Shown here one piece after another: positions 1 to 11,689 of a DNA stretch of 32,982 nucleotides. Origin of the DNA: Alphaproteobacteria bacterium (GTDB lineage: Bacteria > Pseudomonadota > Alphaproteobacteria > RS24); assembly GCA_029253645.1 (NCBI GenBank), contig JAQWZC010000014.1, positions 1 through 32,982 of the forward strand, read 5' to 3'. A program made the position numbers and the translations under genes. Position 1 is the first letter of the stretch. Each line of letters begins with the position of its first letter. The notes beneath the pieces were generated by a model. That model saw only the letters and a list, made by a program, of their open reading frames with translations. It did not search any database and had not been told where the DNA came from.

Positions 1-621
1 GAATTGGATTTGGGCGTGCTGCATATGGATATGGGCGGCGGCACCACCAGCGTCAGTATTTTCTATGAGGGCGAGCCGCTGTTCACCGCCGTTGTGCCGG
101 TTGGCGGTAAGCATATTACCGCTGATATCGCGCATGGGCTAAACGTGTCTTTGGTCACGGCGGAGCGCATTAAAACACTCTATGGCAGCGCGCTGGCGAC
201 ACCGGTCGGGGAGCGCGAGCAATTTGAAGTGCCGGTTATTGGCGGCGATCACCAAACCCTGCCGCGCAGTGAATTGACCAAAATCATTCGCCCGCGCCTT
301 GAGGAAACTTTTGAAATGGTGATGGCGGAAGTCAATCGCTCGGGTCTGGGTCATTTGGCCGGACGCCGCGCGGTTTTGACCGGCGGGGCGGCTCAGCTTA
401 ATGGCGCACCCGAATTGGCGCAGACCATTATGGATAAACAGGCGCGCTTGGCCGCGCCCATGCGGCTCACCGGCTTACCGGAAGCTGCCGCCAAACCCTC
501 ATTTGCCGCTTGTGCAGGTCTGTTGACCTATGCCGGGCGCAATCATGCCGACGCCGTATTGCAGGAGGCCGCAACCGGCCCTCTGGCGTGGTTCGGCAGT
601 TGGTTGAGGAGGAATTTTTAA
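1..621 (+). CDS. ftsA: Cell division protein FtsA, C-terminal part (truncated by the window edge)
   Basis: ORF open from the window start. MDMGGGTTSVSIFYEGEPLFTAVVPVGGKHITADIA (actin-like phosphate-binding region), VLTGGAAQLNGAPELA, C-terminal WFGSWLRRNF; immediately upstream of ftsZ. Confidence 0.95.
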   Translation, partial: ELDLGVLHMDMGGGTTSVSIFYEGEPLFTAVVPVGGKHITADIAHGLNVSLVTAERIKTLYGSALATPVGEREQFEVPVIGGDHQTLPRSELTKIIRPRLEETFEMVMAEVNRSGLGHLAGRRAVLTGGAAQLNGAPELAQTIMDKQARLAAPMRLTGLPEAAAKPSFAACAGLLTYAGRNHADAVLQEAATGPLAWFGSWLRRNF

Positions 622-770
622 TGCAGTCAAGAGTAAGAAACGCAGGTCCGTGGGAGATGAAACACTTAAAGACGACGCTTGTGTCGTCTTGGAACTTGGC
701 CGGAATCGATTTGGGCGATGACGGCACGGTTTCTCAATCAAAGCAAAACGCGTCGCTCTTCGGCGCGTAA
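621..770 (+). CDS. Putative 49-aa small ORF between ftsA and ftsZ, overlapping the ftsA stop codon (TAATG)
   Basis: ATG at 621 overlaps the ftsA TAA (619-621). AGGAGG at 607-612 with 8-nt spacing. Translation MQSRVRNAGPWEMKHLKTTLVSSWNLAGIDLGDDGTVSQSKQNASLFGA, stop just before the ftsZ SD. No family recognised. Confidence 0.35.
   Translation: MQSRVRNAGPWEMKHLKTTLVSSWNLAGIDLGDDGTVSQSKQNASLFGA
669..690 (+). promoter_or_regulatory. Hairpin in the ftsA-ftsZ intergenic leader
   Basis: AAGACGAC-GCTTGT-GTCGTCTT, perfect 8-bp inverted repeat. Confidence 0.5.
748..768 (+). promoter_or_regulatory. Second hairpin directly before the ftsZ Shine-Dalgarno
   Basis: ACGCGTCG-CTCTT-CGGCGCGT, 8 bp with one U:G wobble, followed 2 nt later by AAGGAG (771-776) and the ftsZ ATG (783). 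Confidence 0.5.
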
Positions 771-782
771 AAGGAGAAAGCC

Positions 783-2639
783 ATGAGTATTCAACTCACA
801 GTACCCCCGAAAAGGGAACTTAAACCAAGAATTGTCGTATTTGGCGTCGGCGGTGCCGGCTGCAATGCGGTCAATAATATGATTGCTGCGGGTCTCGAAG
901 GTGTCGATTTTGTCGTCGCCAATACGGACGCGCAGTCACTCAGCAATTCATCTGCCGACCGGCGGATTCAAATCGGTTCCAAACTGACAGAAGGTTTGGG
1001 CGCCGGTGCTGACCCGGCCATCGGTAAAGCCGCCGCAGAAGAAACCATGGCGGAAATTGTCGATATGCTGCAAGGCTCGCATATGGCCTTTGTGACCGCC
1101 GGTATGGGCGGTGGCACGGGCACGGGCGCTGCGCCGGTAATTGCCCGCGCCGCGCGCGAGCAAGGCATTTTGACGGTCGGTGTCATCACCAAGCCGTTTG
1201 ACTTTGAAGGGGGCCGCCGCATGCGCGCCGCCATTGCCGGTATTGAAGAACTGGCTGCCGAAGTCGATACGCTGATTATCATTCCGAACCAAAATCTGTT
1301 CCGCATTGCCAATGCCCAGACAACATTTGCCGAGGCTTTCGCTATGGCTGATGAAGTGCTGCATTCGGGCGTTGCGGGCATTACCGATTTGATGGTCAAG
1401 CCGGGTCTTATCAATCTCGACTTTGCCGATGTTAAAACGGTGATGAATGAGATGGGTAAAGCGATGATGGGCACGGGCGAAGCCGAGGGCGACAAACGCG
1501 CCACCGAAGCTGCCGAAGCCGCTATCGCCAATCCGCTTCTCGAAGATGTGTCCATGCAGGGCGCGCAAGGCGTGCTCATCAACATCACCGGTGGTGATGA
1601 TATGACGCTTTATGAAGTTGATGAGGCCGCCAATCGCATTCGCGAAGAAGTCGACCCCGAATGTAACATCATTATCGGCTCGACTTTTGACGATGCACTG
1701 AGCGGCTCCATGCGCGTCTCGGTTGTGGCGACGGGCATTGAAGCCGGCGCGCAATTAAAAGCGCTTGATGGCGGACAAGTCATTAATATGGCTGCCGATG
1801 CGCCGGTTGAGATGCCGGAAGACATGCCTGCTGAGGCCATGCCTGCGGGCGTAGGAGCTGAGATGGTGTCTGCACCGCTGGCTGATGATGCCCCAATGGC
1901 TCCCATGACGCCGCAGGGCGATAGCGCGGCCATGCCGCCAGCCCCATCCGCGGATGCAGGCGCATTGCCCGGTTTCTTGACCGGTCAACAAGCTGAAAAG
2001 CCTGCACGTCCGGCGCTTTCCAAGCGCAAGCGGTCATTTATTGACCGGGTTTTTGGCAATAAAAAGCCCACACCGCCGGAGCAAAGCCTCGCGCCGAGCC
2101 AAGCTGAACCGAAAGCCGATATGGTGGAAACCGTCATGGCGGAACCGGCGATGACGGCCCCGTTGGAAATGGCGGAAATTCCAGTTCCGCAACAGCCAAT
2201 GCCGCAACAGCCCGCCGCCTCGATTGATGAGTTGGATGGCATCCAAGACGCGCCGATGGAAACCGTCGCACAAGCTGAAGCCCAGCCTGTGACGGCAGAA
2301 GTGGAAAGCGCGCCGAGCATGGAAATTCCCCAAGAGACTGCTGAGGCAACCCCTCAAGAGACCTCTGAGGAACAAACAATGGATGCCGCCGCACCCGCGA
2401 TTGACGCCGATACGGAAGCTAAAGCTGATAGTGAAGCGGCACCCAAAGCCGCCGCACCGGCTGAAGCCCCGAAAGCGGCAAAACCGGCCAAAGCCGAAGC
2501 CCCTGCGGTTTCTGCGCCTAGCGTTGATGCGGTCAGCGTGCAGCCGGTGGTTCAAACCACGATGGATACAGGCCCGACCATGTCGAGCGGTTCGTTTGAA
2601 GGCGACCAGCTTGATATTCCGGCCTTTTTGCGTCGTTAA
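783..2639 (+). CDS. ftsZ: Cell division GTPase FtsZ, with a long C-terminal linker
   Basis: [16 protein letters not shown], tubulin signature [13 protein letters not shown], [11 protein letters not shown]; C-terminal conserved peptide [19 protein letters not shown]. Confidence 0.99.
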   Translation: MSIQLTVPPKRELKPRIVVFGVGGAGCNAVNNMIAAGLEGVDFVVANTDAQSLSNSSADRRIQIGSKLTEGLGAGADPAIGKAAAEETMAEIVDMLQGSHMAFVTAGMGGGTGTGAAPVIARAAREQGILTVGVITKPFDFEGGRRMRAAIAGIEELAAEVDTLIIIPNQNLFRIANAQTTFAEAFAMADEVLHSGVAGITDLMVKPGLINLDFADVKTVMNEMGKAMMGTGEAEGDKRATEAAEAAIANPLLEDVSMQGAQGVLINITGGDDMTLYEVDEAANRIREEVDPECNIIIGSTFDDALSGSMRVSVVATGIEAGAQLKALDGGQVINMAADAPVEMPEDMPAEAMPAGVGAEMVSAPLADDAPMAPMTPQGDSAAMPPAPSADAGALPGFLTGQQAEKPARPALSKRKRSFIDRVFGNKKPTPPEQSLAPSQAEPKADMVETVMAEPAMTAPLEMAEIPVPQQPMPQQPAASIDELDGIQDAPMETVAQAEAQPVTAEVESAPSMEIPQETAEATPQETSEEQTMDAAAPAIDADTEAKADSEAAPKAAAPAEAPKAAKPAKAEAPAVSAPSVDAVSVQPVVQTTMDTGPTMSSGSFEGDQLDIPAFLRR

Positions 2640-2728
2640 AAATTCATAGGCGGTGCGGGTAACCGCGCCGCTTATCATGGCTTTTCGCCATTTATACACG
2701 TCGGGCAGGCGCGCTTTATGCTTTCTCC

Positions 2729-3196
2729 ATGCGCCTGTCCGACCATTTCTATCTTCACGAATTGACCCGCTCACAAATTGCGACCCGTCGCGCGCTGCCC
2801 AATCAGCCCGATGAAAAGCAAATTGACGCCTTGCGGCTTTTGTGTCGCCGTGTGCTGGAACCGGTGCGCCGCCATGTTAAAGTGCCGATTATGCCGAGCA
2901 GCGGCTATCGCTGTCTGGCCCTGAACCGCTTTTTGGGCAGTGGCGACTCAAGCAGCCATTGTCGCGGCGAGGCCGTTGATTTTGAGGTGATGGGTGTGGA
3001 CAATATTCAACTGGCGCATTGGGTATCCGACAATCTCGATTTTGACCAACTTATTTTGGAATATCCACAGCCTGATAAGGGCGATGGCAGATGGCTGCAT
3101 GTGTCGTATAAAGCCGAGGGAAACCGCGCCGAATGCCTGACGCGCCTGCATGATGGCTATCATTTTGGCCTACCGCATGTTCGTGAAAGGTTCTAA
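2729..3196 (+). CDS. Peptidase M15A-type (D-Ala-D-Ala carboxypeptidase/endolysin-like) domain protein
   Basis: Stand-alone domain with the SGYRCLALN, SSHCRGEAVDFEV (SxHxxGxAxD) and RWLHVSY motifs typical of M15A zinc peptidases; no signal peptide evident. Confidence 0.8.
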   Translation: MRLSDHFYLHELTRSQIATRRALPNQPDEKQIDALRLLCRRVLEPVRRHVKVPIMPSSGYRCLALNRFLGSGDSSSHCRGEAVDFEVMGVDNIQLAHWVSDNLDFDQLILEYPQPDKGDGRWLHVSYKAEGNRAECLTRLHDGYHFGLPHVRERF

Positions 3197-3276
3197 ACGC
3201 AAGAAAAGCGTAACAAAAAGCAATAATCTGTTATTTGTCGTGCGGCCCATGCTTTCGTAGAACAAGCTCATGAAAC

Positions 3277-3290
3277 GCCCCTTAAGGGGC
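3277..3290 (+). promoter_or_regulatory. Perfect palindrome upstream of lpxC (hairpin or weak terminator-like)
   Basis: GCCCCTTAAGGGGC followed by TTTGTG, 19 nt before the lpxC ATG at 3309. Confidence 0.4.
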
Positions 3291-3308
3291 TTTGTGAGGG
3301 ATATCTAA

Positions 3309-4289
3309 ATGGCACCACCGCCCGCAAGCATTGCACAGATGACGGAACAGTTTACCGCTGCGCCGCTTTCTGCTTTGCCGCAAGCGGCTCGCTTGGGTGT
3401 CTGGCAAACCACGGTTGCGGAAGCCGCCAGTTTGAGCGGCATTGGCCTACATTCGGGCCGTGAGGTGAATATCCGCCTGCTGCCCGCCGCCGCTGATACC
3501 GGTATTGTTTTCCTCCGCACAGATATTGAAACCGAAGCCGAGGCCATTATTCCGGCGCTGTGTGCCAGCGTGTGCGAAGTGACACTGTCCTCTAAAATCG
3601 GTAATCGCTTCGGCCATGTGGTCGGCACGGTTGAGCATTTAATGGCCGCCTTTGCTGGTCTGCGTATCGACAATGCGATTGTTGAGATTGACGCGGCGGA
3701 AGTGCCGATTATGGATGGCAGCGCCAAGCCATTTGTCGAATTGATTAACCGCGCCGGTATTCGTGAATTGTCCGTGTCGCGCCGTGTTGTGCGCGTCACC
3801 AAGCCGGTTCGCGTTGAAAATGGCGACGCTTATTGCGAATTGCTGCCGGATAGCGAGCGCGTGTTTGAAGCCGAAATTGATTTTGAAAGCGGCGCTATCG
3901 GTCGTCAGTCCTATACGCTGACCCTTGATAAAGACGGCTTTGATGTCGATGTCGTCAATGCCCGCACATTCTGCATGGCGCAGCAAGTCGAGGATATGCA
4001 CAAGGCCGGTCTGGCGCTTGGCGGTTCGATGGATAATGCAATTGTTGTTGATGGCGACAAAGTGCTGAATGAAGAGGGCCTGCGCTCTGCCGAAGAATTT
4101 GTGCAGCATAAATTGCTGGACGCGATTGGCGATATTTACCTGATGGGCATGCCGCTTATCGGTCGCTATCGCGGCTATAAATCAGGCCACGCCCTGCATA
4201 ATTCATTGCTGAATGCTTTGTTTGCTGATGAAGATTGCTTCGAACTTGTCGATTTGGCTTCCGATGAAGCCGTTCTCGCGGCTGAATAA
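3309..4289 (+). CDS. lpxC: UDP-3-O-acyl-N-acetylglucosamine deacetylase LpxC
   Basis: GIGLHSGREVNIRLLPA, VGTVEHLMAAFAGLRIDNA, EVPIMDGSAKPFV, HKLLDAIGDIYLMG, GHALHNSLL. Confidence 0.98.
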   Translation: MAPPPASIAQMTEQFTAAPLSALPQAARLGVWQTTVAEAASLSGIGLHSGREVNIRLLPAAADTGIVFLRTDIETEAEAIIPALCASVCEVTLSSKIGNRFGHVVGTVEHLMAAFAGLRIDNAIVEIDAAEVPIMDGSAKPFVELINRAGIRELSVSRRVVRVTKPVRVENGDAYCELLPDSERVFEAEIDFESGAIGRQSYTLTLDKDGFDVDVVNARTFCMAQQVEDMHKAGLALGGSMDNAIVVDGDKVLNEEGLRSAEEFVQHKLLDAIGDIYLMGMPLIGRYRGYKSGHALHNSLLNALFADEDCFELVDLASDEAVLAAE

Positions 4290-4390
4290 TTCCACTTTTC
4301 TAACGGGCTTTTTGTCAATCCGATGCCAATCGGGCTGGCTTAGTGCCGTGTGATGCAGTAAAACAAGCACTCTGGAATAGACGGAATCAC

Positions 4391-5215
4391 ATGACAAAAA
4401 TGACTTCAAAAATTCGATTTTCACTCAGCATGATGGCCGCGCTGACTTTGTCGGCTTGCGGAGCCGGGGCTGATCTTGAAAATCAATATGTCGAGCGTCC
4501 GGTAGAGACGATTTATAATAGCGCGCATGAAGAATTGGCCTTGGGCAATTATATTCTGGCGACGCAAGAATTTGACGAGGTTGAACGCCAGCACCCATAT
4601 TCGCTTTGGGCGCGCCGCGCGATGGTCATGGCGTCTTACAGCTATTACTTGCAGAATAAATATGACGAGGCGATTGCCACGGCGCGTCGTTTTCTTGCGC
4701 TCTATCCGGGCAATAGCCAAGCGTCTTACGCCTATTACCTGATTGCCATGTCGCATTATGAGCGCATCTCCGATGTGGGCCGCGACCAGCGCACCACTGA
4801 ATTTGCCCGCGCCGCCTTGCAAGAAGTCGTGCGGCGTTATCCGGACAGCGATTATGCGCGTGATGCGCGCCTGAAGATTGACCTGACAGAGGATAATCTG
4901 GCGGGCAAAGAAATGAGTGTCGGTCGGTTTTATCTGGCGCGACGCGAGTATGCCGCCGCCGCCATTCGCTTTCGTCATGTTATCGAAAATTATGGCCGCA
5001 CCAGCCATGTGCCCGAAGCGCTGCATCGCCTGACCGAGGTTTATATTTCTCTCGGCATTCCAAGCGATGCCCAAAACGCGGCCGCCGTATTGGGATATAA
5101 TTACCCCAATAGCGCGTGGTATCGCGACAGCTATCGGATTTTGCGTCAACGCGATTTGAAGCCGGTCAAAGACCAGAAATCTTGGATAAACCGCGCTCTC
5201 GACAAAGTTCTATAG
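4391..5215 (+). CDS. bamD: Outer membrane assembly lipoprotein BamD (ComL family)
   Basis: Start chosen at 4391 rather than 4343 because it gives a lipoprotein signal (FSLSMMAALTLSAC, lipobox LSAC); TPR-like YNSAHEELALGNYILATQEFDEVERQHPYS. Confidence 0.92.
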   Translation: MTKMTSKIRFSLSMMAALTLSACGAGADLENQYVERPVETIYNSAHEELALGNYILATQEFDEVERQHPYSLWARRAMVMASYSYYLQNKYDEAIATARRFLALYPGNSQASYAYYLIAMSHYERISDVGRDQRTTEFARAALQEVVRRYPDSDYARDARLKIDLTEDNLAGKEMSVGRFYLARREYAAAAIRFRHVIENYGRTSHVPEALHRLTEVYISLGIPSDAQNAAAVLGYNYPNSAWYRDSYRILRQRDLKPVKDQKSWINRALDKVL

Positions 5216-5224
5216 GGTGGGCCG

Positions 5225-9021
<3,797 letters not shown>

Positions 9022-9027
9022 TGGCGC

Positions 9028-10842
9028 TTAGAGCGGTTTGCAGTTTTTCTTCAGCCAGCTTTGCGTCGCTTTATCGACTTTCGGCAATAGGGTTTTTTGC
9101 ACCCGCGCATGATAGGCGTTCAGCCAGTTCACATCGGTGGCGCTCATTTGGCTTTTATCAATCAGGCGGCGGTCAATCGGCGCGAGTGTGAGCGGTTCAA
9201 AACCCATCATCGGGCGCGGGCCATTGGTCTTTTTCAGCGCCGTCACATATTGCAGATTTTCAATGCGAATTCCGAAAGCATTGGCTTTGTAATAGCCCGG
9301 CTCATTGGAGACAATCATGCCTTCTTGCAAGGCGACGGTGCCGCCTTTGGAAATGCGCTGCGGCCCTTCATGCACGGACAGATAGCTGCCGACGCCGTGG
9401 CCCGTGCCGTGGTCGAAATCCAGCCCGACTTCCCATAGCGGCGCGCGCGCCAGCGTATCGAGCTGCATGCCGTTTGTGCCGGCCGGAAAATGCGCCATAG
9501 CCAGCGCAATATGCCCGCGCAAGACGCGGGTAAAGGCATCAATCGCACCGGCCGGGGGCTTGCCGCCCTCGACCAAAACCGTGCGCGTAACATCGGTTGT
9601 GCCTTGCTGATATTGGCCGCCGCTATCAATCAAATAAAGGTCACCGGCTTTAATGCGGCGATTGGTTTTCTCGGTCACGCGATAATGCACAATCGCGCCA
9701 TGCGGGCCGGTGCCGGATATGGTGTCAAAGCTCAAATCCAGCAATTTGCCTGATGCAGCGCGGCAGGCCTCGGCCTGTTTGGCCGCGCAGATTTCCGTCA
9801 GCGCGCCCTTGGCGGCATGTTTATCGAACCAAGCGAGAAAAGTGCAAAGCGCCGCGCCATCCATTTCATGCGCGGCGATGCTCGCCTTAATCTCGGCTTT
9901 GTGTTTGGCGGCTTTGGGCAGGGCGCACGGGTCGGTGACGCGCACCAGATTGGCGTCAATCATTTGCTCGCCAAACCAAGCCGGTGTGTTGCTCGGGTCA
10001 TAGGCGACGGTCTTGCCTTTAAGGCCTTTTAACTTGGCCAGCATATCGCCCTGGCGGTGCAGACGCAGCCCACCACCAATATGGGCGCGCACTGTGGCGT
10101 CAACGCGGCTTTTTCTGATGAACCAGTCAAAGCTGCCGTTTTTATGCAGCAGGCCAAAAGAAAGCGCAAAAGGCGTATGCGGCACATCTTGGGCGCGAAT
10201 GTTCAGCAGCCAAGCAATATTTTCAGGCTGCGCGACCAGCAACATATCATGTCCGGCTTTTTTTAAATCAGCCGCCAGCGCTTTGCGCTTTTGCTCCGAT
10301 GTGCGTCCGGCCAAGCGGGTTGGCTGAATCACCACCGGCGTGTCGGGCAGTTCGGGCCGGTCGTGCCATTCGGCATCCAGCGGATTATCATCTATCAGCA
10401 CCAGCCTTGCGCCCTTGGCGGCCAATCGGTCGCGATAAAATTTGACGGCGCTTTCGCTATGCAGGCGGGGGTCGAGGCCGACCTCCATGCCCTTTTTGGC
10501 CATATTGGTCAGCCATTGCGAGGGCGCGGTTTGCATCATATCGACAATTAAGAACAGCTTGGTGTCGGTCTGTTTGGGCGCTTGCAAAATATAGCGGCCA
10601 TCGACAAATAAAGCGGCCTTGCGGGCCAGCACAATCGCCGTGCCTGCCGAGCCGCCAAAGCCGGAAATCCATTTCAGCCGCTCATTGGCGGCGGGCACAT
10701 ATTCCCCCTGAAATTCATCTTCACGCGGGATAATCAGCCCGTCGAGTTTCATTTTGGCCAAGCGCGCGCGCAGGGCTTTGACCCGGGGCGCGACGTCTTT
10801 ATGTGAGCTGTCATCATCGAAACTTTGAAACATGGGAAGCAT
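9028..10842 (-). CDS. pepP: Aminopeptidase P family (M24B) Xaa-Pro peptidase
   Basis: LIDSGGQYQQGTTDVTRTV, DHGTGHGVGSYLSVHEGP, SNEPGYYKANAFGIRIENL (M24 metal-binding motifs). Confidence 0.93.
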   Translation of the reverse strand: MLPMFQSFDDDSSHKDVAPRVKALRARLAKMKLDGLIIPREDEFQGEYVPAANERLKWISGFGGSAGTAIVLARKAALFVDGRYILQAPKQTDTKLFLIVDMMQTAPSQWLTNMAKKGMEVGLDPRLHSESAVKFYRDRLAAKGARLVLIDDNPLDAEWHDRPELPDTPVVIQPTRLAGRTSEQKRKALAADLKKAGHDMLLVAQPENIAWLLNIRAQDVPHTPFALSFGLLHKNGSFDWFIRKSRVDATVRAHIGGGLRLHRQGDMLAKLKGLKGKTVAYDPSNTPAWFGEQMIDANLVRVTDPCALPKAAKHKAEIKASIAAHEMDGAALCTFLAWFDKHAAKGALTEICAAKQAEACRAASGKLLDLSFDTISGTGPHGAIVHYRVTEKTNRRIKAGDLYLIDSGGQYQQGTTDVTRTVLVEGGKPPAGAIDAFTRVLRGHIALAMAHFPAGTNGMQLDTLARAPLWEVGLDFDHGTGHGVGSYLSVHEGPQRISKGGTVALQEGMIVSNEPGYYKANAFGIRIENLQYVTALKKTNGPRPMMGFEPLTLAPIDRRLIDKSQMSATDVNWLNAYHARVQKTLLPKVDKATQSWLKKNCKPL

Positions 10843-11684
10843 TATCGCCTAAAGCACAGGCTCGTCCAAGCCCCGATAGTGATTTTCCGCTCAACAATTA
10901 AATCGGCGGCGCGATAGCGCGCAATGACGCGGCGCGCTTGCGGGGTCAAGATACCGGCAATAATCACGCGCCCATTCGGCGATAAATGCCTATGAAAGGC
11001 ATCGGCCAATTGCCGCAAAGGCAGGGCCAATATATTGGCGATGATTAAATCAAAACGGCGCGCCCGATATTGCGGATGTGCCATGCCGGTCGCCGGAAAA
11101 GCGGTGATGTGAGAGGCGACCTGGTTGCGCCGCATATTTTGCCGCGCCACGTGAATGGCATCAGGGTCAATATCGCTGGCCAGAATATGGCGCACCCCGC
11201 TTTTGGCCGCCGCAATGGCCAGCACGCCCGTGCCGCAGCCAATATCGGCCATATGGCGCGGGTGGTGTCGCTTCAAATGCGCGCTCAATAGGGCGAGTGC
11301 GCCTTGTGTTGTGCCGTGATGGCCCGACCCAAACGCCGTCGCCGCTTGCATTTCAATATTGCGCCAGCCGCCGCCACGCGGCGCATCATGCTGCCCGTGC
11401 AAATAAAACGGCGCAATGGTAATCGGCGGCAGACCGGCTTGGCTCTCTCCTACCCAGTCTTTGGCGGGTAGGTTCTCGACCACCGGCGCGGCATCGGGTG
11501 GCAAGTGCAGCGCGCTGATATCGGGGGGCGTGTCGAAATAGACCTCAAAGCGCGTGCCGCCTGTTTTATCATCTTGGGTCGCCCAAATGGTTGCGCCGAA
11601 ATTCTCCAGCGCGATTTCCGCCGCATCAGCTTGGGTCGTGGTGAGGCTTAATTTATAGGTCGCGGGCGTTATCGGGCCGGGCAT
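10842..11684 (-). CDS. prmA: Ribosomal protein L11 methyltransferase PrmA
   Basis: ATAFGSGHHGTTQGALALL, MADIGCGTGVLAIAAAKSG, IIANILALPL; one-base overlap with pepP. Confidence 0.92.
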   Translation of the reverse strand: MPGPITPATYKLSLTTTQADAAEIALENFGATIWATQDDKTGGTRFEVYFDTPPDISALHLPPDAAPVVENLPAKDWVGESQAGLPPITIAPFYLHGQHDAPRGGGWRNIEMQAATAFGSGHHGTTQGALALLSAHLKRHHPRHMADIGCGTGVLAIAAAKSGVRHILASDIDPDAIHVARQNMRRNQVASHITAFPATGMAHPQYRARRFDLIIANILALPLRQLADAFHRHLSPNGRVIIAGILTPQARRVIARYRAADLIVERKITIGAWTSLCFRR

Positions 11685-11689
11685 CAGCG

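Noticed and set aside
948-1754. Long antisense ORFs opposite ftsZ (948-1754 and 968-1588, minus)
   Set aside because: Shadow ORFs produced by codon bias in a conserved gene; composition is not protein-like and no RBS was seen.
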